From NCBI GenBank assembly GCA_045640985.1, contig JAZUFZ010000048.1, positions 62,001-126,000 on the forward strand: a DNA stretch of 64,000 nucleotides. Direction: 5' to 3'. Every line of letters starts with the position of its first letter. Position 1 is the stretch's first letter. The notes beneath the pieces are model-generated. The model saw only the letters and a program-made list of their open reading frames with translations. It searched no databases and was not told the DNA's origin. The translations under genes were made by a program, and so were the position numbers. Of the stretch, positions 7,705 through 15,534 are shown in pieces. The DNA comes from Colimorpha sp045640985. Its GTDB lineage: Bacteria > Bacteroidota > Bacteroidia > Bacteroidales > P3.

Positions 7705-8754
7705 CTATTTTTTAGGTCTCCAGTGAGAGTTTGACAATATTTTCTGAGAATCGTTATTCGCGAGAAGTCCGCTAAGAGTTTCATTACTGTTCGCCATATA
7801 GGCTTCTACAATTTTCCAACCAAGATAGCATCCGGTTCTCGGGGCAGAATCCATGAAGCAATTAGTCTTTGGCGCTTCTTCTATAAAATTGTGAAACTGC
7901 ATATAATCGTTGTTAAACAGCAATTGGTTTTGTAGGAGGTAACTCCATACTGTTTCTTCGTTATGGGTCATCCAGTTCCATTGGTCTTCGGTATAGCGCA
8001 TCAGCAGCGTATCATCGTAGTCAGGCAGTATCTGCTTGAGTGCGTATAGCGTTTTGCCTTCCATAATCATCTGGTCAAGGAGCGAAAGTGGTTCCTTGGG
8101 CATGACAATTCTGTTTTGGATGAGCGCAGTAATACAGTCGGGCACGATATATTGCGGACGGCTGAGATTAACCAGATAATAAGGTAATCCGAAATATCCG
8201 TATTCCTCCATGTGAGGGATGACGTATTGGTCAAGTGAAATCACGAGGTCATGGTCATCGCAGAACACTCGGCTTTCGTAGTCCAGATTTCCCGTAATCA
8301 TTGTAAATATACGGTTGCATTTAATTTCCGGGCAGAGCTGTTTTGCCTGGTTTATTGCCCGTGTCAAATCCTCCTGTAACCACTCAATATTGCTGAAACT
8401 ACTATCTACCAGTTTGTATATCATACCCATCGTCGGATCTTCCACAAACCCTGTTACCTGTTGTATGAATACCTCATTTTCGGGCAAGACATTCAGTAGG
8501 GGACTGTTGAACTCGTCTTTGACTTCGGTGAGTTTTTCCTGGATTTGTCCGGATGGGGTTAGAAATAGCACCTGCTCAAAACGATGAATCTCAATCAAAT
8601 CTTCCTGAGCGATGGCTTCCGGTTGTTTGTGGTGGCAGGCAGTGAAACCCAAACAGAAAATCAATAGAACTGATACGACAATAAAGTTGGCGGAGGTTTT
8701 ATGTCCGCCAACTTTTGCTATTGTGTTTATTGTCTGGTTACTTGTTCTCATCAT
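7705..8754 (-). CDS. gldB: GldB-type gliding/type IX-associated lipoprotein
   Basis: This is a 349-residue lipoprotein with the hydrophobic stretch FIVVSVLLIFCLGFTAC and lipidated Cys40. The rest matches the layout I know for GldB. An N-terminal 'IHRFEQVLF' strand comes first, the middle is helical, and the C terminus reads GWKIVEAYM...LLANNDSQKILSNSHWRPKK. GldB is needed for gliding or type IX function in some Bacteroidota, but many non-gliding species keep a homologue. With the start used here the signal peptide has an unusually long 24-residue N-region. That region is encoded by a strong hairpin (8683-8715), and the gene overlaps the upstream DUF349 gene by 17 nt. No better start codon is visible downstream. 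Confidence 0.7.
   Translation of the reverse strand: MMRTSNQTINTIAKVGGHKTSANFIVVSVLLIFCLGFTACHHKQPEAIAQEDLIEIHRFEQVLFLTPSGQIQEKLTEVKDEFNSPLLNVLPENEVFIQQVTGFVEDPTMGMIYKLVDSSFSNIEWLQEDLTRAINQAKQLCPEIKCNRIFTMITGNLDYESRVFCDDHDLVISLDQYVIPHMEEYGYFGLPYYLVNLSRPQYIVPDCITALIQNRIVMPKEPLSLLDQMIMEGKTLYALKQILPDYDDTLLMRYTEDQWNWMTHNEETVWSYLLQNQLLFNNDYMQFHNFIEEAPKTNCFMDSAPRTGCYLGWKIVEAYMANSNETLSGLLANNDSQKILSNSHWRPKK
8683..8715 (-). terminator. 12-bp-stem hairpin, possible terminator/attenuator after DUF349 gene
   Basis: AAAGTTGGCGGA and its exact reverse complement TCCGCCAACTTT flank a 9-nt loop. Read on the minus strand, the hairpin lies 22 nt after the DUF349 stop and is preceded by A-rich and followed by T-rich bases. 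It also falls inside the first codons of the GldB-like gene, so it could attenuate that gene. The arm GTTGGCGGA is also the terminal word of the element at 3694. Confidence 0.6.
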
Positions 8755-10663
8755 CTTTGGTTTCGTTTAGGATTCTCAGCTTGGCCTCCAGAAGCGCAAT
8801 CTGCTGACGAGCCCCTTGCATTTTCTTTTCAAACTCTTGTTTCAGCAGTTCTGCTTGTTTTGAGTTTGCAAGAAATCCGAGATTATTCTCCCAAAGGCTG
8901 ATGTCGGAGCGGATCTTCTGGATTTTTTCAGATATCTCGTCACGTTCACCTTTGATGAATTTCTTGGCATCACCTGCCACATTCTTTAATCTTTCTCTGT
9001 ATGCGGTCTCTTCAGCTTCGCGGGCGGTAATTCTCAATTTCTCGAAATATCCGTTGATGGTATTGCGAAAATCTTTCTGCAGACGGTCTTTTTCTTTCAT
9101 CGGCACAAAGCCTACTTCTGCCCATCTGCGTTGGAAGTCCTTTATTGCCTGAAGGTTTTCTTCCTTATCCTCGCCAAACTGGTAATTCTTCAATTGGTTG
9201 AGAATCTCTTCTTTCTTTGCCAGATTTTCAGCTTCATTGGCTCTGATATCTTTGAAAAATTCTTCTTTCTTTGCAAAGAATTCATCACAAGCTCCACGGA
9301 AACGCAGCCATATCTTGTCGCTGACCTTTCTGCTGACGGATCCTATTTCTTTCCATTGTTTCTGGAGGTCGAGCAATTCTTCGGTAGCTTTTTTCCAGTC
9401 TTCGCGTTTTGCAATGGCTTCTGCTTTAAGGCAGAGGTTTACCTTCTGGTTGTAGTTTTCGGTCTGTTCATCGCGTATCTGACTGAAAAATTCTTTTTTC
9501 TTGGTATAGGTATTGTCAATCATACCTTTAAACTTATCCCAAATCTCGTCGTTCACTTCCTTGGGCACTGGTCCAATGGTGCGCCATATCTTGAGGAGTT
9601 CATCCAATTGCTCGGTAAGTTCGTTCCAATCCTTAATGGTTGTAGGTTCGTTTTCGGTGAGTTCCGTGGCCTTTTCGATAAGCGCCTGTTTGGCAAGCAG
9701 GTTTTTATTCAGTTCTTCTTTCCGTGCTTCAAATTGTTCGCGGTGCTGTTCATCGATTTTGTTTGCTGCGTTGCAGAAACGTTGCCAGATTTCGTCATTC
9801 TGCTCCAGTGGAACGGGACCGATCTCTCTCCACTGGCTTCTCAAATCCTGCATTTGCTTGAATGCCTTGGTTATGGATGGCTCCAGCAGGAGTTCTTCTG
9901 CTTTTTCGCAGAGTTGTATTTTCTGCTCAAGATTGCGTTTGAGGTCAAGCATCTTCAGCTCTTTATTCATGCGGATTTTGCTGAAGAACTGTTCCAGCAG
10001 AAAATGATAATTCTGCCACAGATCGTTCTGGCTTTCTCGCGGAATGTCTCCAATAGCTTTCCAACGGTCTTGCAAAGCATTAAAGTCATCATATATTTTC
10101 TTGATCTGCTCTTCGTCTGAATTTACAAGTGTGCGGAGCTCTTCCAGAATCTGCTGTTTCTGTTTAAGGTTCTCCTGCTTCTCGGCTTCCTGCTCTTCCT
10201 GATATTTCTGCCGGCGTGTGCGGTAGATATCGTATGTTTTGAAGAAGTTGATGGCTACTTCATCATCTTTCTGTTCATATTCATCTTTGTTGCCGCCTTC
10301 TGCTATAAAGGTCTCAAATTGCTGGCGGTGTACTTCTTTGTTGAGATCAAGAAATCTCAGTCTGATGTCTCCTACGCGGTTCTTGATGGCGCTGATGTCG
10401 GGATCGTTCAGCAATTCGGCAAGTGCCTGGGTCAGCTCTTCGCGACTCATGGATGCATAATCAGCCACCGGTGCTTCTACTGCATCGGTTTGGGGTGTTT
10501 CAGCACTTTCTGCGGGCTGCTCTACTTCGGTTTCGGTAACGGGAGCAGTTTCTGCAGAAACCTCATTTTTTTGTTCAACAATAGTGTTTTCAGTGTCAGC
10601 CTCTGGGGCGTTTGTTTGCAGATTTTCAATTTCTGGGTTCTGCATTTGGTTTGATTCTTCCAT
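8738..10663 (-). CDS. DUF349 domain-containing protein
   Basis: This is a 641-residue soluble protein. The first 75 residues are acidic and low in complexity (Glu, Ala, Thr, Pro, Asn). The rest is built from successive DUF349 helical repeats of about 75 residues. Each has a W-K-x-I-G or W-R-x-I-G-P-V-P core, such as LQDRWKAIGDIPRESQNDLW, LRSQWREIGPVPLEQNDEIW, LLKIWRTIGPVPKEVNDEIW, LQKQWKEIGSVSRKVSDKIW and FQRRWAEVGFVPMKEKDRLQ. The tail is a coiled coil. The family is widespread in Bacteroidota and has no established function that I know of. It has its own promoter on the minus strand (10755-10785). Confidence 0.92.
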   Translation of the reverse strand: MEESNQMQNPEIENLQTNAPEADTENTIVEQKNEVSAETAPVTETEVEQPAESAETPQTDAVEAPVADYASMSREELTQALAELLNDPDISAIKNRVGDIRLRFLDLNKEVHRQQFETFIAEGGNKDEYEQKDDEVAINFFKTYDIYRTRRQKYQEEQEAEKQENLKQKQQILEELRTLVNSDEEQIKKIYDDFNALQDRWKAIGDIPRESQNDLWQNYHFLLEQFFSKIRMNKELKMLDLKRNLEQKIQLCEKAEELLLEPSITKAFKQMQDLRSQWREIGPVPLEQNDEIWQRFCNAANKIDEQHREQFEARKEELNKNLLAKQALIEKATELTENEPTTIKDWNELTEQLDELLKIWRTIGPVPKEVNDEIWDKFKGMIDNTYTKKKEFFSQIRDEQTENYNQKVNLCLKAEAIAKREDWKKATEELLDLQKQWKEIGSVSRKVSDKIWLRFRGACDEFFAKKEEFFKDIRANEAENLAKKEEILNQLKNYQFGEDKEENLQAIKDFQRRWAEVGFVPMKEKDRLQKDFRNTINGYFEKLRITAREAEETAYRERLKNVAGDAKKFIKGERDEISEKIQKIRSDISLWENNLGFLANSKQAELLKQEFEKKMQGARQQIALLEAKLRILNETKDDENK

Positions 10664-10754
10664 ATTAGGTATGGTGTTAATTGTTAAGAATTAATTGTAT
10701 ATCATATAAATATACAATGTTTTATGGGTTATCTATAGACTTATAGTCTAATTG

Positions 10755-10785
10755 CAAAGATACAAATTTTTTTTCGATTGACAAA
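10755..10785 (-). promoter_or_regulatory. Promoter of the DUF349 gene
   Basis: On the minus strand, TTTG (10782-10785), a 19-nt spacer and TATCTTTG (10755-10762) form a full Bacteroidota promoter about 92 nt before the start. It is back to back with the promoter at 10792. Confidence 0.75.
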
Positions 10786-10791
10786 TTTTTT

Positions 10792-10822
10792 TTTGTTATA
10801 TGAAAAATTTAACTTATTTTTG
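10792..10822 (+). promoter_or_regulatory. Promoter of the type IX cargo gene
   Basis: TTTG at 10792-10795, 19-nt spacer, TATTTTTG at 10815-10822, 32 nt before the ATG at 10855. The divergent promoter at 10755-10785 starts only a few bases away, so one short AT-rich region drives both genes. Confidence 0.75.
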
Positions 10823-10854
10823 CATTTCAAAATTATGAATTAAATATTGTAACT

Positions 10855-11781
10855 ATGAAAAAAATTATGCTGTTTTTTGTCTCTATGACAATGTTTTTGG
10901 GGGTAGGGGCTCAGACTGTTGATATTGAGGTCTCTGACGTAACTACCACAAGTATTACCGTCATTTTGACGCCCGACCAAGGTGTTTCTTCCTATACCTA
11001 TATGATTTCCGAACCTGGCGGGCTTGAATCCTATATCGGTTCTGTTTTCCCTCCGGGAATAGTCATCGGCTCTATTGAAGATTGTATCAGCGCCTGGGGT
11101 ATTACGGCTACTGCCACGGAAACACACACTTTCACAGGTTTAGCTCCTGCTACAACTCAGGTGATATATGTGCTTGTAAATGGGACTCTTGTAACCGATA
11201 CGACAAGTACGGCTACTCTTGGCGGCGATGGTCTTTCCGTGATTACTATTTCAGTGGACGAAATAGGCGATACTTATGCGACCACACATTGTTATCCTAA
11301 TGCTGAGACGGCTGTTTACAAGAACCTCGTAATAACCCAGTCTTATTTTAATGAGATTGGAGAGGATTCTGCGTTGGCTATGGTGAAAGAAGATCCTTAT
11401 CCATTCTATGAAGATTGTCATTGGACATGGAGAAGCCTCGATCCGGGTACGCCATATTATTTCCTCGCTGTAGGACAGAATGCTTTAGGCGAGTGGGGAC
11501 CTATGCAGTCGTTTGCCTTCACAACTACTGGACTGCAGGGAATCCAGAATGCCGATCAGTCCCAGTTTATCGTATATCCGAATCCTGCCAAGAGCGTGAT
11601 TTATCTGCAAGACGTTCCCGCGATTGCCCAGGTTCAGTTAATTGACCTCTCGGGTAGAATCCTCAGCAAATGTTCCGGAAGTTCAAGTATATCTGTAGCA
11701 GAATATCCACAAGGCGTTTATTATGTGCGCATTATCTGCGGAGAAGATGTTTCGGTGCAGAAGGTTCTTATCGGAGAATAG
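10855..11781 (+). CDS. Secreted protein with type IX C-terminal sorting domain
   Basis: This is a 308-residue exported protein with a signal peptide MKKIMLFFVSMTMFLGVGAQ. It has two regions resembling fibronectin type III strands (about 22-110 and 120-220; 'TSITVILTPDQG', 'FTGLAPATTQVIYV', 'LDPGTPYYFLAVG'). The C-terminal type A sorting domain is about 70 residues: it begins VYPNPAKSVIYLQ, continues VQLIDLSGRIL and ends YPQGVYYVRI...VQKVLIGE. That domain directs export across the outer membrane by the type IX secretion system and attachment or release at the surface. No catalytic domain is visible. It is a single-gene unit with its own promoter and terminator. Confidence 0.88.
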   Translation: MKKIMLFFVSMTMFLGVGAQTVDIEVSDVTTTSITVILTPDQGVSSYTYMISEPGGLESYIGSVFPPGIVIGSIEDCISAWGITATATETHTFTGLAPATTQVIYVLVNGTLVTDTTSTATLGGDGLSVITISVDEIGDTYATTHCYPNAETAVYKNLVITQSYFNEIGEDSALAMVKEDPYPFYEDCHWTWRSLDPGTPYYFLAVGQNALGEWGPMQSFAFTTTGLQGIQNADQSQFIVYPNPAKSVIYLQDVPAIAQVQLIDLSGRILSKCSGSSSISVAEYPQGVYYVRIICGEDVSVQKVLIGE

Positions 11782-11808
11782 TCGCTTGTTATTATGATGA
11801 TTTCCTGT

Positions 11809-11927
11809 GGTAACTCCCTTCTATCTTCTTTTTATCTCCATATTAACTTCTTTTTATCTCCTTTCCTAAGAATAAGAGATAGAAAAAAGATAAAAAGAAG
11901 ATAAAAAAAAGATAGAAGGGAGTTACC
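11809..11927. repeat. 119-bp nested palindrome, copy 1
   Basis: The element starts GGTAACTCCCTTCTATCTTC and ends with the near-exact reverse complement; 29 of 31 terminal bases pair. Inside, CTTCTTTTTATCTCC occurs twice in the left half and its complement in the right half, so the whole can fold into one long hairpin. Copies 2 and 3 are at 25951 and 38028. It lies between convergent genes. The following bases CTTACAA.. GCTGT.TTACA (from 11929) resemble those after copy 3. Confidence 0.9.
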
Positions 11928-12041
11928 TCTTACAAAAGGCTGTGTTACACACGAAAAGAGATTCCGAAAAAATCAGTTTTTTCCGCGGCTTTTCCTCAGT
12001 TTTCCAGTAGTTTTTCCGCAGTTTGATGTCAGAATTACTAT

Positions 12042-12067
12042 GGCGCATCTTCCGGTGCGCCTTTTTT
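12042..12067 (+). terminator. Rho-independent terminator of the type IX cargo gene
   Basis: GGCGCA, an 8-nt loop, TGCGCC, then TTTTTT. It is 260 nt after the cargo gene stop and touches the stop codon of the convergent phosphodiesterase gene. Confidence 0.75.
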
Positions 12068-12557
12068 ATTGGAATTTCGGAAAATCCAGAATTTGCAGAT
12101 CCTTGGGCTCTCCGTCGATGGTGAATCTCACAAGTGTGCTGACTTTCTGAAATCCCTGCCGTCCTGCTGCGCCAGGATTGATATGGAGAAGCTCCAGTTC
12201 CGGGTCATACATTACTTTCAATATGTGGCTGTGTCCGCATATAAATATTTGAGGTTTTACTTCAAGCAGCAGTTTCCTGATATTTGATTCATAATGTTTT
12301 GGATATCCTCCGATATGTGTCATTACGACTTTCTGTCCTTCGCATTCAAAGATATTGATTTTAGGATATCCATAGTGGAGTTCGTAATTATCTATATTGC
12401 CCCAGACCGCCTTTATAGGTTTGAATTTCTTGAGTTCCTCCAGCACGCCAGGACCGCAGTCGCCGGCGTGCCACAGTTCGTCGCAGTCCTTGAAAAAGGT
12501 ATAGACCTGTTTGGGCACAATTCCGTGAGTGTCTGACAATACGCCGATACGTTTCAT
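12066..12557 (-). CDS. YfcE/MJ0936-type metallophosphodiesterase
   Basis: This is a 163-residue calcineurin-like phosphoesterase of the small YfcE/MJ0936 group, a cytosolic phosphodiesterase with a di-metal centre. All metal motifs are visible in order: SDTHG (8-12), HAGDCG, GNID, MTHIGGYP and GHSH, with the typical late HINPGAAG loop. Length is normal for the group. It is a single gene with a minus-strand TAATTTTG box at 12580-12587. The true in vivo substrate of this group is generally unknown. Confidence 0.92.
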   Translation of the reverse strand: MKRIGVLSDTHGIVPKQVYTFFKDCDELWHAGDCGPGVLEELKKFKPIKAVWGNIDNYELHYGYPKINIFECEGQKVVMTHIGGYPKHYESNIRKLLLEVKPQIFICGHSHILKVMYDPELELLHINPGAAGRQGFQKVSTLVRFTIDGEPKDLQILDFPKFQ

Positions 12558-12579
12558 CTTTTATGAGGATTTTGATTTG

Positions 12580-12587
12580 CAAAATTA
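12580..12587 (-). promoter_or_regulatory. -7 box upstream of the phosphodiesterase gene
   Basis: TAATTTTG on the minus strand, 22 nt before the start codon. No clear -33 TTTG is seen. Confidence 0.55.
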
Positions 12588-12596
12588 CGATTATTT

Positions 12597-12627
12597 TTTG
12601 ATATGTGGGAATTTTTGTGTAATTTTG
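12597..12627 (+). promoter_or_regulatory. Promoter of the EamA transporter gene
   Basis: TTTG (12597-12600), 19-nt spacer, TAATTTTG (12620-12627), 27 nt before the ATG at 12655. It lies inside the longer upstream open frame, which argues for the internal start. Confidence 0.75.
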
Positions 12628-12654
12628 CACTCCGATTTCGAGAACAAAATTATA

Positions 12655-13560
12655 ATGAAAAAGACCTTAATTTATTTTGTATTAATACTTTCCGCGGTTC
12701 TTTGGGGCGCGTCATACGTGATGACAAAAGAACTGTTTCTCACAGAGCCCGATATTACTGTCCCCATCATTATTACTTTCCGGCTGCTTTCTGTTGTGGT
12801 GGTTTTCATGCCGCTGCTTCTGCTCACTCACAAGTTGCAGAAAATCCAGAAAGGAGACTTAAAGTGGTTCTTGATTCTGGCGTGCATAGAACCGTTTTCC
12901 CACAATATGTTAGAGACCGGCGGAGTCCAGCTTGTTTCAAGCAGTTTGTCTTCAATCATTATTGCGACTTGTCCTGTATTCATTCCCTTTGCCATGGCGG
13001 CGATTTATAAGGAGGGATTGAAAGCCAACCATATTCTCGGCGTGGTGCTTTCCGTGGTGGGTATCTCCATTATGTTGATCGGCGGCGATAGCGCCATAGA
13101 TGGAAGCGCGAAAGGTATTCTTCTGCTTGCCGGCGCAGTCGCTATGTCGGTAGCTTATACGCTTCTGATTTCCAAGATTGTGGGTAAATATGAGCCGATT
13201 ACCGTAACGATGTATCAAAACGCCTTTGGCTTTTTGTTCTATCTGCCGGTGATTGCGCTTACGAGTGCCTCGAAACTCCCGCTCCTCAGCTGGAGTCCGA
13301 AAATGATACTTCTGATAGCAGGACTGGGAATCTTCTGCAGTATGTTGGCATACGCCTGCTATAACTTTGGTGTACAGAAGGTTGGCGCTACCAAGGCCAG
13401 TGTGTTCGTGAACGGTATTCCGGTCGTGACTATGATTGTGGCAGTCCTCATCGGACAGGAAACACTTTCAATATGGAAAGCCCTGGGTATGTTTGTCGTA
13501 ATATTCGGCATTGTTCTGGCCCAGAAGTCTCCCAAGCTTCATACCACGAAAGAATCCTGA
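12655..13560 (+). CDS. EamA/DMT family transporter
   Basis: This is a 301-residue inner-membrane protein with ten hydrophobic segments arranged as two EamA repeats, typical of the drug/metabolite transporter superfamily. The N-terminal helix is YFVLILSAVLWGASYVMTK. The second repeat starts near GILLLAGAVAMSVAYTLL. The frame is open further upstream to 12529, but that part contains the promoter. The ATG at 12655, which gives MKKTLIYFVL, is therefore taken as the start. Substrates of this family (metabolite or amino-acid exporters) cannot be read from sequence. It is monocistronic. Confidence 0.9.
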   Translation: MKKTLIYFVLILSAVLWGASYVMTKELFLTEPDITVPIIITFRLLSVVVVFMPLLLLTHKLQKIQKGDLKWFLILACIEPFSHNMLETGGVQLVSSSLSSIIIATCPVFIPFAMAAIYKEGLKANHILGVVLSVVGISIMLIGGDSAIDGSAKGILLLAGAVAMSVAYTLLISKIVGKYEPITVTMYQNAFGFLFYLPVIALTSASKLPLLSWSPKMILLIAGLGIFCSMLAYACYNFGVQKVGATKASVFVNGIPVVTMIVAVLIGQETLSIWKALGMFVVIFGIVLAQKSPKLHTTKES

Positions 13561-13578
13561 TTTCTCGGGGTATTCCTT

Positions 13579-13688
13579 TGTGGCAGGGCCGTGGTATCTC
13601 CGTGGTAGCTCCGTGGCAGGGCCGTCTTCCGAATCACGTTTTGTGGGCGCTAAGCGCTCCTTACTCGCTCCTTACCCGCTCCTTACTG
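13579..13688. repeat. 11-bp tandem array B, two blocks in phase
   Basis: Block one (13579-13622), in inverted orientation to array A: TGTGGCAGGGC, CGTGGTATCTC, CGTGGTAGCTC, CGTGGCAGGGC. Block two (13656-13688): GCTCCTTACTC, GCTCCTTACCC, GCTCCTTACTG. The 33 nt between them equals three units, so the whole 110 nt keeps an 11-bp phase. The 355-nt spacer 13561-13915 also holds a 23-nt word shared with 58853 and the dnaB promoter. No gene is seen in it. Confidence 0.8.
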
Positions 13689-13692
13689 CGGA

Positions 13693-13715
13693 AAAACGAC
13701 TCTTGAAAAGAAAGG
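13693..13715. repeat. 23-nt word matching 58853-58875 in inverted orientation
   Basis: The bases starting AAAACGACTCTTGAAAAG are an exact reverse complement of 58853-58875. At both places the word is followed, in the same sense, by an 11-bp array. Confidence 0.75.
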
Positions 13716-13903
13716 ACCAGTCCAGGCATTATCTGTCAGGAATCAGGAATATTGAAAGGGAATGACGGAAACTAAAATACATGAAAAATCTCAAAAAATA
13801 TTATCAGGTTCCTAAGTGTTGGATATGAGGATGTTGAACAGCCAAATCGGAAGAAAGTCGTATTTTGTTGAAAAATAAATTTTATAGTATCAAAAAATAT
13901 ATG

Positions 13904-13911
13904 TAACTTTG
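13904..13911 (+). promoter_or_regulatory. -7 box immediately before dnaB
   Basis: TAACTTTG, only 4 nt before the first possible ATG (13916). Transcription would begin at or after that ATG. The mRNA is therefore leaderless, or the ATG at 13958 is used. Confidence 0.65.
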
Positions 13912-13915
13912 TGGC

Positions 13916-15493
13916 ATGGAAATTTTGACGCAAAACGGTACAAAAAGCAAGAAAAGAATGGATTACGCCACGGCGTTTGACATTAATGCCAAGACTCCCC
14001 CGCAGGCAGTGGAGATAGAAGAGTCAGTTTTGGGTGCATTGATGTTGGATTCCAACGCGCTGAACAATGTGATAGATCTGCTGCATGTCGAATATTTCTA
14101 TAAAGCGGAAAATCAAGCCGTGTTCGAGGCTATCCATCGTCTGTTTGAGCAGTCAAAGCCTGTGGATCTGCTTACCACCGTGGATATGCTCCGTTCTATG
14201 GGAACGCTGGAGGCGGCCGGTGGCGCTTACCGCGTCTCACAGCTGTCTAACCATGTTACCTCGGGCGCTCATGCTGAGTATTATGCCAGAATTCTGAGCG
14301 AGAAGTTTATTCAGAGGGAACTGATCAGGATTTCCACAGAAACCATCACCGCGGCATACGATGAAACTACCGACGTGATGTCGCTTCTGGACAAGACGGA
14401 AGGTCATCTGATGGACATCAACGACAAGAATTTCCGTTCCGACTATAAGAAACTGGAGTCGCTGGTGGGTATGGCGTTGAACCAGATTGACGACGCCACA
14501 AAATCGAAGGACGGTCTTACGGGTCTGTCTTCGGGTCTGTCGGAAGTGGACCGTATCACATCGGGATTCCAGAAAGGATCGCTGATTATTCTTGCAGCGC
14601 GTCCGGCAATGGGAAAAACCGCTCTGGCTATGACTATCGCCAGAAATCTGGCTGTGCAGTTCGGCGAACCGGTGGCATTCTTCTCACTTGAAATGCCCGG
14701 CGTGGAACTTGCCATGCGACTGATTGCCAGTGAGGCACGAATCGACGGAAAGACGCTGAAGCGGGGCTCACTCGAACCCTGGCAGCACGAGATGCTCCTG
14801 CAGAAGACTCAGGCATTGAACGAGGCCCCAATCTATATTGATGATACTCCGGGATTGTCTATCTTTGAACTGAGGGCAAAATGCCGCCGACTGAAACAGC
14901 GGTTCGGGGTAAAGATGATATTTGTGGATTATCTGCAGCTGATGACTTCAGGCGGAGAACTCGGGAAGGGCGGAAACCGTGAGCAGGAAATCAGTATGAT
15001 ATCACGTCAGCTGAAGGCGCTGGCAAAAGAACTGGAAGTTCCTATCCTGGCATTGAGTCAGTTGAGCCGTGCCGTGGAAACCCGTGGCGGAAGCAAGAAG
15101 CCTATATTGAGTGACTTGCGCGAATCGGGTGCCATCGAACAGGATGCCGATATCGTAATTTTCATCCATCGTCCGGAATATTATGGTCAGATGGAAGATG
15201 ACAACGGTTCGACATTAGGCATGGCAGACATTATCTTTGCTAAGCACCGAAGCGGAGAGGTAGGAGAGGTGAGAGTGAAATTTGAAGGCCAATATACTCG
15301 TTTTTCGGACCGTGACGTGGTTACAAGCGATGGCGCCTTTGCCGGAATGGGACCCAATACCACGTTTGATAATGGCGGAAAAACCAGCATCGTGGTGGAT
15401 TCAAGAAACTGGGATTCTACGAATGACGGCTTCGGAAACGATAATGGGGAAACGCCTCCCGGCGACTATGAATGGATGGATTCCTCAAAATAA
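13916..15493 (+). CDS. dnaB: Replicative DNA helicase DnaB
   Basis: This is a 525-residue hexameric helicase that unwinds DNA at the replication fork. The N-terminal DnaB domain begins at PPQAVEIEESVLGALMLD (about 25-42). The RecA-like C-terminal domain has Walker A RPAMGKTAL, the Walker B region MIFVDYLQLM and the DnaB motif LSQLSRAVETR. The C-terminal 45 residues are Gly/Asp/Asn-rich and disordered. No intein is seen. The start is uncertain: the promoter -7 box ends 5 nt before the first ATG. The second ATG (13958, MDYATAFDINAK) has a purine-rich upstream stretch and also fits the family. Confidence 0.95.
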   Translation: MEILTQNGTKSKKRMDYATAFDINAKTPPQAVEIEESVLGALMLDSNALNNVIDLLHVEYFYKAENQAVFEAIHRLFEQSKPVDLLTTVDMLRSMGTLEAAGGAYRVSQLSNHVTSGAHAEYYARILSEKFIQRELIRISTETITAAYDETTDVMSLLDKTEGHLMDINDKNFRSDYKKLESLVGMALNQIDDATKSKDGLTGLSSGLSEVDRITSGFQKGSLIILAARPAMGKTALAMTIARNLAVQFGEPVAFFSLEMPGVELAMRLIASEARIDGKTLKRGSLEPWQHEMLLQKTQALNEAPIYIDDTPGLSIFELRAKCRRLKQRFGVKMIFVDYLQLMTSGGELGKGGNREQEISMISRQLKALAKELEVPILALSQLSRAVETRGGSKKPILSDLRESGAIEQDADIVIFIHRPEYYGQMEDDNGSTLGMADIIFAKHRSGEVGEVRVKFEGQYTRFSDRDVVTSDGAFAGMGPNTTFDNGGKTSIVVDSRNWDSTNDGFGNDNGETPPGDYEWMDSSK

Positions 15494-15534
15494 ATCTAAG
15501 ATAAATAACGTAACACATATAAATAATTAAAGAA

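Noticed and set aside
9131..10120. 329-codon plus-strand frame
   Set aside because: Antisense to the DUF349 gene. Its Phe/Leu-rich composition is the mirror of Lys/Glu codons.
11809..11927. Palindrome copy 1 as an ordinary bidirectional terminator
   Set aside because: The position between convergent genes would fit, but copies 2 and 3 sit upstream of genes in tandem and divergent spacers, and a separate terminator exists at 12042.
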